A DNA stretch of 64,000 nt from Enoplolaimus lenunculus (lineage: Eukaryota; Nematoda; Enoplea; Enoplida; Thoracostomopsidae), in assembly GCA_030248215.1 (NCBI GenBank), contig JASANG010000972.1, forward strand, positions 17,486 through 81,485, in the 5' to 3' direction. The position numbers and the translations under genes were made by a program. The notes beneath the pieces were generated by a model. It searched no databases. It saw nothing but the letters and a program-made list of their open reading frames with translations, and was not told the DNA's origin. Shown here piece by piece: positions 22,301 through 33,399 of this stretch (the stretch's first letter is position 1; every line of letters starts with the position of its first letter).

Positions 22301-25300
22301 AATTTTAATGCCTAGATTTTTACCCTGGGTTGGTAAGGAAATCTGAAGCATATGTTTTGGTTAGAAAACGGGAAAAGTGGAAAATTCTAATGCCTAGATT
22401 TATATTCTGGGTTGGTAGGGAAAATCTGAAGCACAGGTTTTGGTTGGAAAACGGGAAAAGTGGAAAATTCTAATGCCTAGATTTTTTCCCTGGGTTGGTA
22501 GGGAAAATTTGAAGCATAGGTTTTGGTTGGAAAACAGGAAAAGTGGCAAATTGAAATGCCTAGATATTTTCTTGGTTAGTAAGAGAAATCTAAAGCGATG
22601 GTTGGAAAACGGGAAAAGTGGAAAAGTGGAAAATTCAAGCGTAGGGCATAGCTTTTGGTTGTAAAACGGGAAAAGTAGAAAATTGTAATGCCTAGATTTT
22701 TCCCCTGGGTTGGTAAGGAAAATCTGAAACATAGGTTCTGGAGGAAAACGGGAAAAGTGGAAAATTCTAATGCCTAAATTTTTACCTTTGGGTTGGTAGG
22801 AAAATCTGAAGCATAGGTTTTGGTTGGAAAACGGGAAAAGTGGAAAATTTTAATGCCTAGATTTGCCCTGGTTTGGTGGGAATATCTGAAGCATAGGTTT
22901 TGGTTGAAAACGGGAAAAGTAGAAAATTTAAAGGCCTAGATTCACCTTAGGTTGGTAGGGAAAATATGAAGCATAGATTTTGGTTGAAAAATGGGAAAAG
23001 TGGGAAATTTAAACGCCTCGATTTACCCTGGGTTGGAAGTCAGCGACGACCAAATTTGATATATTTATGTTTCCTCGGCTTTCCGGCCATTAGCCAACAA
23101 CGTCTTTAAAACAAATTAAAACTTTTTTACAACCTTAAGGCGTCACTCAAACCGTCGACTTTGTTAACAGACTTATGTTCTGATAACACTGGGCCACTCG
23201 GTGGTATCTTGTTTTGACCAATTTTGTGCCGGGACTATCATAACCTGATATATTTAATAGTCATGTATTATTTCGGGTAAATGCTCTGTTCATTTAGGTT
23301 TAACTGTGTAAAGGAGATTTTGTGGGCTTATGAATTTTCCACTTTTCTACAGCAAAACCTATGCCCGCGATTTTTCCTACCAACCAGTGAAAAATCAGGT
23401 CGCCATACTGAAGTGGCTGCGATGCACTCCTGGTCGTAAGTTTTCCACCCTGGAAAAGTGGAAGCCCTGATCTATACATGGGCCGAAACATGTATACTCC
23501 AATATCCGTTTTCCGATTCCGTGTCCGTTACTTTTACTGTTCGTTTACCCCCTGTTTGCTAATGTCGATAGATTTCTGTTTATCTTGCATATGTGAGGAT
23601 GCGGACAGGATGGGGTCATTTTCAATATATGTGTCTTCTCGAAGTCAGGATGCTTACAGTAGCGGAAGCGACAAGTATACCCGTACGTATTCTTCATTAT
23701 GTATAGTTTTTGAGGCATCTCGCAAGATCAGAATGTTTATGCAGAAAAAATTTATCTTTTGTTTGTACATTAAGCGGAGCGGAATAATGCAGAATAGATA
23801 GGTTATGCTGTGGGTTTGATGCATCATGCTCCATTATTGAGTCAAAATATTCAATTCATTTGTTAACATGTGGCTGCGTACGCGTTTAGCTATTTTAAAT
23901 GTGATATATTTTGGTGAGATAATTCAGTGTCCAACGGGGGGTTTTGGCTCCTCTGTGTGGATTCTACTTTTGGGAATTTTAATTTAGGTGGTGAATAACT
24001 TAACTTACACTATTGAGGGGTTAATAATTAGGTAGTCGGACCTTGAGTTTTTAGTGAGAAATAATGTAGGTATAAATGAGAACGTTCTGAACCACTTACC
24101 ATAATTTTTATGTTACTTGATCTAAGTTTTTGTATAGAGCCCTGGAATTAAACTGGAAATTATTAATTACCGTAACATTTTGTTAAATATTTGTGATAAT
24201 ACCAATTGTACGCGAATTTAAGTAATGCGTTATGCTGGAAAGAACGGAATGTGAAATATTAATCGTATAAACTGTTCGAATTCATCCATGTCTGAAAAGA
24301 TTTCCTGGAATATTCCGTGAATTCCTAGAACTAGGTTTCGTTTTACAAAATTTTGTTTTGAATGCAAGCTGAAACACCATCGTTTGGTAGAAATGTTGGG
24401 CGAAGTTTAAGATTTTGATTGAATTCTAAGAATTCCTGTAACATTTTGGATTATTAGTGTAAAATGGCCGGTTTCAAGCTCTCGGGGGGGGGGCTCAGTT
24501 GAGAAGTTGTGATGCTACAAGCAAGTATTTTTCCCGGTGTTCGATGTTGTTTGTAGTGTTTTTTGTAGGTACATATTTTTTCGTTGTTTTAACAGATCCT
24601 CGGGATCCCAAGTACAGTTATTACTGAGTACATATAGGAAACTGCGCGCATGTCCGAACAGACATCCAAAGTCGTACACTTACCTGTCTGTAGCGGGAAC
24701 ATTTTGGAACTGATTTTTAGTTGCTCGGAAAGTAGTTAGTGGTGTAGTAGTCCTGACCGACATCGGAGTATTCTAATTGCCGTCGGGTATCGTGCTTATT
24801 TGAAAGTAGTTATAGCCCTGCTGTGGGTTAAGCGTGAGAGAAGTTTGAAAAATTTTGGATACGCGTGTCAAAGCTATTAACTGTGATTTTGGTGAAATTA
24901 TTAAGTGTTGACTAGTCAGTGCTTAGGTAACCGGCAGTACTGGATGGCGTTCCTTGGACTGCCGATCGTCTATACTGTACCGTTGTTACACTATTCCGAC
25001 TACAGTGACAACTGCTGGTAAGTTAATTCTGGAATTATATTATTTAACTCGTGAATAAATTTTAAATTATAACCGTCAGGAATTAACAACGTTTAGGCTC
25101 GATTATCTGCATATTATGGGCATATGATTCTTTGCCCACATTGTATTGTATGTGGCTGTGTGCCGCTCTCAAACAATATTTCCGTCCAAAAACTAAAATA
25201 TAAACTAAAATCAAACCCCACACCACACCTTAAAGGATTTCCTCTCCACCTACCCTCTTAGAACTTAAGTTGTTCTTAGGCGTTGCTTTAGGACGTAAAA

Positions 25301-28300
25301 GGTATCAAATCAAATCAAGGTTATGGCGGGTGTGCCGCAATGGCAACTTCCCTGGGCCCTGCGTAGCTATTTAATATTATTTTATATTATTATTGGCTAC
25401 TTTTGCTAGAAAGGACAAGCGAGGCTCTGTCAGCACCTTGTGGATGCCTAAAATTGCTGTTGTCGTGTGTGTGTTGTTGTTGTTGTTTGGTGTCTGGGTT
25501 TGTATCCAATGCATAACGAAGTTCTGGTTCTGGGGTTCGGTCGATGCATGCAAATTAGATCGAGACACCCAGGGGTAGCCAGGACTGGGGTTTAGTATTG
25601 ATTGGATTGAGAGTTGCCGCATGCAAATTAGATCGAATCACCAGGGGCTGGCCAGGACCGGATTCATTACCAGACCAAATCAGTTATATTTTACGGCAAA
25701 TTTTTTCGTTTAATTTTTGTCTTGTTGATACGGAGTTTCAGCTTAATTTTGCGGATTTAATTTTGGAAATTTACGGAGTAGCTTTGACTTGAGAGTGCCA
25801 CGGTGGCTGAAATGTGAAGGGAACCAGGGTGTGAATAGTTCGTGATTTCGGCTATGGATTGAAACCACCAACTCCGCGTTTCAAGTCCGTTTCCAATGAC
25901 GCTTATATCGCTCTTTTTCAACAAATGCAGTCGTTTCCCCTTTTATTCCCCCCAGCACCGTGATAAAGCTATATACCGGTAAAGTACAAGTATGACAAGA
26001 CAAGTATCAAGCTTAACTGCCGACCTTAGGATTCTGTGCATGTGCCAAAAGTTCCTTTGTTTAGGTGCTTTCCGCACGTCCACTACGATACTCTTAACCC
26101 CGTTGTTCAACTAAGTCACTAGCTCACACCGTACAAGACAAATGCAAACGTTAACGTGACGAACCCGGATACTCCGTAAATCCCCAAATAGCCGGAAAAT
26201 TCCCAAGTAAATCCCAAGTCCGACAGCCGAAACTAGCCCCGCTAGAATCGACTTATCCCAAGTAAACTCCCAAATAATCAGCAGTAAATCCTTAACACAT
26301 TCCCAAGTAACCCCGGTTTCTCCTGGTACTGCCCGTAGGCTCCGCGCTATGCGCTTCCGTAATGAATCCCTAATTAGCCGGTTTCACCGTGCTCACATCG
26401 GAGCTACCGTGACTCTTTATCCAATTAAATCCTAAGTCCAAGTCTCCCGGTACCCGTATGCAAACTAACTAACTCCAAATAACACTATGTGCATCGTCGG
26501 CGCTTGTCCATAGTAAGCGTCCACCTCCTCCTGCGTCACGAAACGTCGATCCTGCGATTGTGCCGTCGATGCTGTTGTTGCTGTCGATCCGCACGCCGAA
26601 TCTCGCTGATCCGCTGTCGCACTGTCTCCGTTTGCCGCCGATAATAGTGTCGATCGTCGCCAACCTGCGATTGATCCACATAGCCGCCAACCGTTCCCGG
26701 ATATTGCTCAACTTGCGATTGAGTCACATATCCGCTCACCGTGGCCGGATACTGTTCAACCTGCGGCGGAACCACGTATCCGCTAACCGTTGCCGGATAC
26801 TGTTCAATCTGTGATTGAGCCGCATAGCCGCCAAACGTCGCCTGATACTGCTCCACCGGTACCTGCCGAATCTGATACCGTACCGCTGGCGTTTCCACGG
26901 GTGGGCCAACGCCCCTCCCCTGGCTCACCGAAACCGGACCGTACGACCCTGCTGCTGTACTAGCATACACGGCTGACGAATCATACACCGGATTCGCCTG
27001 TCTTGGTCTAACTCCAAATAACACTATACAATTCGCCACTAAACGCAATAAATTCCGCACCAAGTCAAAAGCCGCATTTTCAAGATGAACAATAGCATAA
27101 TGATTTTGGAGGCTGGCTAACCCATCCTCCGTGTTTTGTTAATTTGCATACATTTGGGTGTCCCGGGAGTCTTAGACACCTTAGGGACACCTGAAGCCGC
27201 CATTACAAATAAGCAACAACAACAACAACATATATGAACCCCCCAGCCCCCTAGCTATGTGCTTTCGCACCACAAGCCAACGAAAGTATATATTAAGTGG
27301 CCACGCAGGGCCCTAAGAACAGTTACCTTGCGGACGCAGCCGCCACGCATAGATTTATAATTTTCTACGCCGTTTAGCAACGCCTGAGCCTAACTTAATT
27401 CTAAGAGAGACTAGGCGGAGCCGGGGACTCCTTTAAGGTGTGGTTTAGGATTGGTTTTAGTTTTGTTTTAGTTTTTAGGTTGAATTATATTTGAGTGTGG
27501 CACAGCCACCTACACAGGCTTGCGATTGTGTTTTGGGTTGCGCATTGCGCCGGAAATTTGCATAATATCTTATTGGAGCTGCATGGAATAAGTGGGAACT
27601 TGGTGGAATTTAGGAATTTTGGGGAAAAGTCTAGTGATTCTAACGGGATTAGTTTCACTATTCTAACACTGGAGAAACAAGGGTAATAGTTCGACAGAAA
27701 TTTGGTGTAATTTTAACGGGATTAGGATTGCACGGCTTCTGGAAGTTTGGTGTAATTCTAACGGGGTTAGGAATGCACGGGATTCCGGGACTTGGAAAAT
27801 ATTATGAGGCTACAACAATTAGGACATTATTTCGTGTCGTAATTGTGCATACCTGTCTGGTGTTATATTAGTATTGGATTGGGGGTAATAAACGGTTAAA
27901 CGGCTGCGTCACTGAGTCATAGCGAGTACCTGGACATCGAGAGAGAAGTAAAACTGAGTTGTGATTAGGGGCTTTTTAAACTATCAAGTCGTCAAGTTCT
28001 CACAATCATAAACTTCATAGTTGTGTTAATGTCCAGTCACAACACGTCCTACGACCACAACGACGGTTGGCCCAACAACGACAACAACAACTGGTCCAAC
28101 GACAACAACCGGTCCAACTACCACAACAACTACAGGTCCTACCACCACAACAACTGGTAAACAAAAACAACATTAACAACAACAACTGGGCCGACAACAA
28201 CGAAAGGTCCTACCACCACCACAACAACTGGTCCAACAACAACAACAACAACAACACAACAACAACAACAACAACCACTGGCCGGACAACAACAACGACA

Positions 28301-29549
28301 AGTAGTCCAACGACGACAACAACAACTAGACCGACAACAACGACAGGTCCTACACCACAACAACAACCGGTCCAACTACCACAACAACTACAGGTCCTAC
28401 CACCACCACAACAACTGGCCCAACAACAACAACAACAACAACAACAACTGGTCCAACGACGACAACAACAACTGGTCCGACAACAACAACGACAACTGGC
28501 CCGACAACAACGACAGGTTCTACCATCACAACAACAGCCGGTCCAACAACAACAACATCAACAACAACTGGTCCAACCACGTCAACAGCAACAACAACTG
28601 GTCCGACGACAACAACAACAACTGGTTCGTATAACAACAACGACGACTGGTCCAACCACGACAACCACGACTAGTCCAACGACGACAACAACAACTGGTT
28701 CGACAACAACAACAACTGGTCCGACAACAACGACAGGTCCTACCACCACAACACAACTGGTCCAACTACAACAACGACCACTGGCCCGACAACAACAACC
28801 GGTCCTACAACAACAACAACGACGACTGGCCCGACCGCGACAACAACTAGTCCGACGACAACAACAACAACTGGTCCGAAAACAACGACAGGACCCACCA
28901 CCACAACAACAACTGGTCCAACAACAACAACAACAACAACAACCACTACTACTGGCCCGACAACAACAACCACTGGCCCGACAACAACAACCGGTCATAC
29001 CACCACAACGACGACTGGTCCAACGACGACAACAACAACAACAACTGGTCCGACGACGACGACAACAATAACAACAACTGGTCCGACAACAACGACAGGA
29101 CCTACCACCACAACGACGACTGGTCCATCGACGACAACAACAACTGGTCCGACGACAGCAACAACAACACCAACTGGTCCGACAACAACAACCGGTCCTA
29201 CCCCCACATCGACGACTGGTCCATCGACGACAACAACAACTGGTCCGACGACGACAACAACAACAACAACTGGTCCGACAACAACGACAGGTCCTACCAC
29301 CACAACGACGACTGGTCCATCGACGACAACAACAACTGGTCCGACGACAACAACAACAACAACAACAGCTGGTCCGACAACAAGGACAGGACCTACCACC
29401 ACAATGACTGCCCGACAACAACAAAAACCACTGGCCCGACAACAACAACCACTGGCCCGACAACAACAACCGGTCCAACGACCACAACGACGACTGGACC
29501 AACGACGACTGGACCAACGACGACAACTGGTCCGACCACAACGACAGGT
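19259..29549 (+). CDS. Membrane-anchored threonine-rich mucin-like protein, four exons recognised
   Basis: Exons 19259-19356, 20288-20408, 20594-20657 and a repeat exon from 28037 join with matching phases (2, 0, 1). Exon 1 encodes MYAFRIYFLLGIFTIEIWCF and further hydrophobic residues, a signal anchor ending in Arg-rich sequence, and has a perfect AG-GTAAGT donor. Exon 2 reads RDINLSAKPNKQGSMGPCVS and more polar sequence with two cysteines. Exon 3 reads TPTTPTSSVTCTTQCDVATT with two cysteines. Exon 4 turns into TTTTTGPTTTT repeats, a densely O-glycosylated stalk typical of mucins. Introns 1 and 3 contain transposons. Within the repeat block the threonine frame drifts between all three frames, so the gene end is uncertain: decay, misassembly or further small introns could explain it. 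I infer a secreted or surface mucin; no known family member is recognised. Confidence 0.5.
19489..20224. mobile_element. MITE with CATATG palindromes, copy 1 (in intron 1 of the mucin-like gene)
   Basis: The ends read TGCGGAATTCACGTTATAAC and, inverted, GTTAAAAATG... through CGTGAACCCGCA. The interior has several ATATCATATGATATT palindromes and a GTTGATTCGACATC block shared with the copies at 48318, 51809, 56993 and 60527. This is the most diverged copy. Flanks TTA/TTT suggest a 3-bp target duplication that has since mutated. Confidence 0.7.
20288..20408 (+). CDS. Mucin-like gene, exon 2
   Basis: 121 nt between a T-rich acceptor (TTTTTGTTTGCAG) and a GTAAGA donor. Open only when entered in phase 2, which is how exon 1 ends. 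Polar, with GPCVSSQVGTNLGSQ and LSQCSAK. Confidence 0.55.
20473..20562 (+). repeat. Tandem duplication of about 45 bp
   Basis: CTATTAAGTAACAAAAGTGC and its neighbours occur twice in a row with one or two changes, in intron 2 of the mucin-like gene. Confidence 0.8.
20594..20657 (+). CDS. Mucin-like gene, exon 3
   Basis: 64 nt between a TCATTTCAG acceptor and an ACAA-GTAAGT donor, phase 0 to 1. The product, TPTTPTSSVTCTTQCDVATT, already has the Thr-rich mucin composition of exon 4. Confidence 0.55.
20658..21715. other. Intron sequence, nothing recognised
   Basis: AT-rich sequence of the long intron between exons 3 and 4 of the mucin-like gene, with no exon, RNA or repeat family that I can support. 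Confidence 0.4.
21716..23484. mobile_element. hAT-like TIR element with an 80-bp minisatellite core and an 8-bp target duplication
   Basis: Terminal inverted repeats of about 85 bp (GGCCAATGTATAG...GGGGCTTCCAG at left; the right end inverted reads GGCCCATGTATAG...GGGCTTCCAC). The flanking 8-bp direct repeat GAAACATG is at 21708-21715 and 23485-23492. The core (about 21840-23030) has about 14 units of an 80-bp minisatellite with GGTTGGTAGGGAAAATCTGA and GGAAAACGGGAAAAGTGGAA. No transposase frame is present, so it is non-autonomous. The 8-bp duplication and the CAGGGGCTTCCA-type end fit hAT, though the outermost GGCC end is not the usual hAT start. Confidence 0.75.
23493..24943. other. No gene recognised
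   Basis: AT-rich intron or intergenic sequence. A G-run (GGGGGGGGGG) lies at about 24484. An open frame at 23478-23801 overlaps the end of the preceding transposon and is not supported. Confidence 0.4.
24944..25017 (+). CDS. Possible first exon with hydrophobic N-terminus
   Basis: An ATG opens MAFLGLPIVYTVPLLHYSDY and SDNC, and the frame runs into a strong GTAAGTT donor in phase 2. It lies inside the long intron of the mucin-like gene, so it could be an alternative first exon, a nested gene or chance. No partner exon is identified. Confidence 0.25.
25147..25860 (+). repeat. Solo terminal repeat related to the gag-only element
   Basis: Starts TGTATGTGGCTGTGTGCCG and is collinear with 9389-10060: an ACTAAAATATAAACTAAAA block, CACCACACCTTAAAGGA, CTTAGAACTTAAGTTG, and CCCTGGGCCCTGCGT. 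No coding region follows, so it is a solo repeat. Diverged, hence old. Confidence 0.6.
25861..26479. other. No gene recognised; repetitive AAGTAAATCCCAAGT stretch
   Basis: The piece at 26160-26430 contains several short copies of CCCAAGTAAATCC/TTCCCAAGTAA, probably decayed sequence of the neighbouring LTR-family member. Confidence 0.35.
26480..27520 (-). mobile_element. Second, shorter member of the gag-only LTR family
   Basis: On the minus strand, a terminal-repeat start (TGTAGGTGGCTGTGCCACAC at about 27515) is followed by a coding piece (27063-26470) that matches the gag-like tail at 8449-8889 (RQANPVY, VRYQIRQVPVEQY). The piece has three to four tandem 17-residue repeats of EQYPATVSGYV type. 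It is a deleted and broken fossil. Plus-strand sequence at 27520-27960 resembles the other half of the terminal repeat (GATTCTAACGGGATTAG), so the locus is rearranged. Confidence 0.5.
28037..29549 (+). CDS. Threonine-rich mucin repeat block (exon 4 and following)
   Basis: Starts after AATGTCCAG in phase 1. It consists of degenerate repeats of ACAACAACAACTGGTCCGACG type encoding TTTTTGP, TTTTTSP and TTTGP. The translation starts TTRPTTTTTVGPTTTTTT and keeps the Thr frame for about 40 codons. Thereafter the Thr reading moves between frames (Gln-rich and Asn-rich shadows appear), and it ends near a CGACAG-GTATCC junction at 29549. A diverged copy of this exon lies at 37914-38700. The long minus-strand Cys/Val-rich frames are shadows. 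Confidence 0.5.
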
Positions 29550-29559
29550 ATCCGACTAT

Positions 29560-29745
29560 GCGAATTTAAGGGTTTGGTTGAATTCAAATCGCTTGGGTCT
29601 ATCCTATCTCTCGGTTGCATACAATTCTTAGGGCTAATCCATTTGCTGAAATTACTGTAATTGTTCGGGTGGGTGAATAAAATTATTGGATGAATCCAAT
29701 CGTTAGGGTCAATGCAACTGTTTTGACAAAACGAAGCCAAACCAT
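29560..29745. repeat. GAATCCAATCG-type minisatellite, block 1
   Basis: Short degenerate units (TTGAATTCAAATCGCTTGGG, ATGAATCCAATCGTTAGGG) follow directly after the Thr-rich exon. Same family as blocks at 37080, 38710 and 54610. Confidence 0.6.
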
Positions 29746-29760
29746 CCTCCAGGAAAGCCG

Positions 29761-30039
29761 GAAAGCCGCCGATACTGTCCGTAATGTCTATGCCCTCATG
29801 CTATTGTCGTATTTGTTTTTGGTGCAAGTTTATAATTGTTAATGTTAGGTTCATTAGAAAGCCGCCGATACTGTCCGTAATGTGTATGCCCTCATGCTAT
29901 TGTCGTATTTGTTTTTGGTGCAAGGTTATAATTGTTAATGTTAGGTTCATTAGAAAGCCGCCGATACTATCCGTAATGTGTATGCCCTCATGCTATTGTC
30001 GTATCTGTTTTTGGTGCAGATTTATAATTGTTAATGTTA
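29761..30039 (+). repeat. 97-bp tandem repeat, three copies
   Basis: Units start at about 29761, 29858 and 29955, each with AAGCCGCCGATACTGTCCGT and CTATTGTCGTATTTGTTTTT. They are about 97% alike. The end of the third unit and the start of a fourth are separated by the element at 30040-31277: the sequence resumes at 31278 with TTAGGTTCATTA. The open frame across the repeat (SCYCRICFWC) is a by-product. Confidence 0.85.
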
Positions 30040-30774
30040 TGTCGGTCACACGTTACTATTGGTTTGCATTGCACAAAAAATGTCCACCCTATTTAAGTTG
30101 TTCGCGGACACAATACAGTTTCTCGATAACTATATGCGGACAAACAAGTTAGGTAGCTAATATGTCTTTACACATATGGTGTTTTTATCAGAAATATCCA
30201 TATACAGTATAAGATGTTTGTATTAATAACGTATTAAATGCGCTAAAACCAGTTTTACGTGTGACTGAACATTTTTTGGTCTGTGCATACATTGTAAACA
30301 TTTTGTCAAGCGTTTTTATTAATTATGTATTATTCTGAATGAAAATGGAACACATAGGTACAATGCCGGTGAATTTTAGCTTGCAATCAGGATTAAGACG
30401 TTCCTAAGGATCGGTTCAGACCTTATTCCTCTTCTAGGAACGAGCCGGATGCGATACCACGAGATACACTCTTATAGCCAGTTCGATCTGCTTTGCCGCG
30501 AATAACTTCAAGACTTGCCATCAGAGTATGTTGAATCGTCGTCCGAAAACTCGTATGTATCCATTCTTTATGAAACACTCATTAACGTCACTTATATACA
30601 CAATATACAGTTTGTACACATATGCACAGACACAAAAAGTCCTAAAACACATCGGTACATTTGTATACCCTGTATTCTCGCAACAAGGTCGTCCCTTGAC
30701 CGTCCATCCTATTTTCGACTGGATAGCGTGCTCATAACGCGGCAGTTTGCCATTGCGCTCACGGCGTAGCGCCC

Positions 30775-30963
30775 ATGTCAGTCTAGGTAAGATGCGGGAC
30801 ATCAGACCTTTTAACTAAGTAGCTGGAAAAGCGGGCTAGAGCGGGTATCGAACTCTCAGCCTATGGATCCTTAAGCGAGCACTCTACCACTGCTCCACGC
30901 AGCCCGCCTGTCCAATTGCATTGTTTAAAGGTCTGATGTCCCGCATACTACCTAGACTGACAT
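30775..30963. mobile_element. Nested short inverted-repeat element carrying a tRNA-like core
   Basis: 37-bp arms (ATGTCAGTCTAGGTAAGATG... and its reverse complement, two or three mismatches) flank about 115 bp that include the tRNA-like sequence 30831-30907. No clear target duplication. Confidence 0.7.
30831..30907 (-). tRNA. tRNA-like sequence inside a nested inverted-repeat element
   Basis: On the minus strand a perfect 7-bp acceptor stem (GCGGGCT/AGCCCGC) encloses a box A-like GTGGAGCAGTGGTAGAG and a box B-like GAGTTCGATACC. The anticodon-arm region (GCTCGCTTAAGGATCCA) does not form a good stem; the loop would read TAA, but the molecule lacks the long variable arm of tRNA-Leu. It is best called a tRNA-derived pseudogene or mobile promoter. 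Confidence 0.55.
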
Positions 30964-31280
30964 ATCACAAACCTACAAATGCGCTACTTTTTGACCTAAT
31001 AAAACCGTTAAGATAGTATGAAATCGAAGTTTTCTTTTCTGAAACTTATCATATATTTTCCAGCGATACAAAGCGCGACACGACTTTGCCGATTCTGGAT
31101 TCTTACTGTGTCCGCACACAGTTTCCGCCAAACTGTGTTAGCGTCTTCGACTAGCCATGTCAATTCAAATGGATGATTTTATATTATCTCAATAACTATT
31201 GCGGACGTTGGAGCAATATTAGCAAACTGTCGGACATTTTTTGTGCAATGCAAACCAATAGTAACGTGTGACCGACATTA

Positions 31281-33399
31281 GGTTCATTAAAAAGCCGCCG
31301 ATAGCGTCAGGACGAGTTTTCCTTTGCCTGGCCAAAGTTTGAAAACCTGCTGGGTGAAGCTTTTTTTCGTACACCACACGTCGTACTGAATTTAGCATTG
31401 ATTGCACGCTTAGTCTGAAAGAGTTCTCCCCGATCCTACCGTTCGTTAAAAGATTAAGTACAAAATACCAGGGTCTGTTAGGTGCACGCAGGAGTCCTTA
31501 AATTGTTCCGTGGTTTTTAGTCATAACTGATGAATAGCTTATTAATACTTTATGTATATTTTTGTATATATTCTTTTGTATCTTCTGAGTGCTTATTCTA
31601 TTGCTGCATGGGATAGCCCTGTCGTTCACTGGTAACTAGCTGCGATGTGCACTTTCACCGCCACCCACCCATCGTTTGACTAGAGTATTCAGATTGCATG
31701 ATCACTGACTAGAACAGTTATTGACTGTTGAGATTAGTCCACCGGTAACGGAAAACCCGCATACTAACTATAAGTGCCGGAGCTCATGTAGTGGGTCTAA
31801 GAATTTTGCATAGACGACAGATTATTTCAGAGGAGGGGTGACCCGAGTCGGGGGAATTGGGTTGAACCTGTGAGGAAAGAAAAATACCACAGTGTGCCAT
31901 AAATCCTGGCGTATCCAGGTACCTGACGCTCTTTTGTGTGGTCCGGTCATAATTTGTCGCTGTACGGTACGTTGGGTTCAAGCCATGTGGTTGCGCTCGG
32001 CCTACAACATTTTTTGGGAGCCAACCTGGGTTGAGTCTAAAGGGACCTGGACCTTGTTTAAGCTCAGCCTGTTTTAATAATCCCACAAGTAAACTTCTTC
32101 CGCTTTCCATTTTCGAATCCAAGTCGATGGCCTAATTGCTAATGTATATATAGGAAATTGTAAATAGTGACAGACTACTGCAGTGGGATTAGAGCTGTAA
32201 AGGGTAAATTCTCGTAGAGCAAATTTTGAGCAGAGGCAGTCCTACTTGTATTGAAAAACCAGAAAGGAAAAAGGGGCGTTCCAAGCAACATCTTGTATTG
32301 AAAAAACAGGAAGGAAAAAAAGAAGGCCTTCCAAGGAACTTGCGAGTAGAAGCTTATACGGCGGGGTGACACTCCGAAACAAAGTAAAACGTTTGAGTCC
32401 CAGGAGTAGGCTTAATTGATATGGCTGTCTTTATGTTAGGAGCTGTTGAATTCTTGTTGTTTTTGTCATCCTCTCACGCAACTTAAAGTATTCAGGCAGG
32501 GTGCAGGAATTGGCCGCTTAGCAACTGGGATCGTAAAGCGATAATGGGGGTAAAATGATCAGGCCATAGCCCCGTTTTAGTGGCACATCTTGCTGGCTTC
32601 GCCCAATGTGATAGGCACCGTTTTATAACCGACGACAGTTTTTCAGACGTTTTCGTGCACCTTCGTATTCTTTTCAATTCCCCGCGGCAAATCTTTCCGA
32701 TACTCCGCCTTCTACACATCATTAAAAATTTGAGTTCTAGCGACGCCCGAAGTTTTACGACGGCCCGCTGCAGTGGTTGATGAGCAATTTTTGTGTAAGA
32801 ATTTGAAAAGGATTTAGAGTTTCTTAGGAAACGGGTGAGTGACCTATCAAGAAATGTTACGGCAGTTAACTTTTACGCGAAAAAGGTTTTAGTTCTTACT
32901 GGGGTCGTAATATGAGCGGTAAAGACCCCAAGCTATGGCCCGTCTTCAGGGTCAAGAATGATCATGAAAGAAAACCTAAAAATTTGCAAAGGGCGTCTTT
33001 GTGTAGGAAGCTAAGCCATGTGCTCACGCTAAAGCTAAGGATTACAGCGCTCCCCTAGGCCGCTGCTCCCGTCCCTTCTCCTGTGCATATTGGACCACTT
33101 CGGCTATTGCCTCACGTTTTTACCCGATGCCGCCCTTTTGTAGTTTTGCGCAGCGCCCTGCGGGTTATGCATGTGAGCACGACTGACAGGTGGATTAGAT
33201 TTATAGCCATACTGAGAATTGCGGGATAGTCGGTATGGGTGTGACAAAACTTTCGAGTAGCAAGAGTCTGTTTGTATTCGTTAAAGGGGTTTCTGATTAT
33301 TTCGTGGTTTAGTTTTGCTTATTTTAAAAGGGGGACTGGGGGAGCGAGCTGTTTCTTAAGCAGGGTGTTTGTACTAAATAGGCTTTATAGGAAGGTTCA
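31281..33399. other. No gene recognised; one 46-bp direct repeat
   Basis: Intergenic sequence. CTTGTATTGAAAAA-CAG-AAGGAAAAA followed by a CTTCCAAG or GTTCCAAG block occurs twice, at about 32246 and 32292. The region from about 32.4 kb may be the diverged start of the long repeat that is clear from 33.4 kb. Confidence 0.4.

Larger units (their letters stand above)
30040..31277. mobile_element. Harbinger-like non-autonomous DNA transposon with TTA target duplication
   Basis: Ends TGTCGGTCACACGTTACTAT and its inverted counterpart agree over 46 bp without visible mismatch. TTA flanks both sides (30037-30039 and 31278-31280), and the empty site can be read from the 97-bp repeat it interrupts. A 3-bp TWA duplication is typical of PIF/Harbinger. 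No transposase is present; a smaller inverted-repeat element is nested inside at 30775-30963. The perfect ends suggest a young insertion. Confidence 0.75.

Noticed and set aside
28582-29541. Long minus-strand Cys/Arg-rich frame and several Val-rich frames over the Thr-rich block
   Set aside because: They are the complement of the ACA/ACG repeat in other frames; the plus-strand Thr reading has the splice and composition support.
29761-30039. Possible CRISPR array
   Set aside because: The 97-bp units are adjacent without unique spacers, in an animal genome.
29784-30152. Repetitive plus-strand frame with CYCRICFWC
   Set aside because: Product of the 97-bp tandem repeat, whose length is not a multiple that would be favoured by selection (frame is kept by chance for three units), and the frame runs into a transposon.
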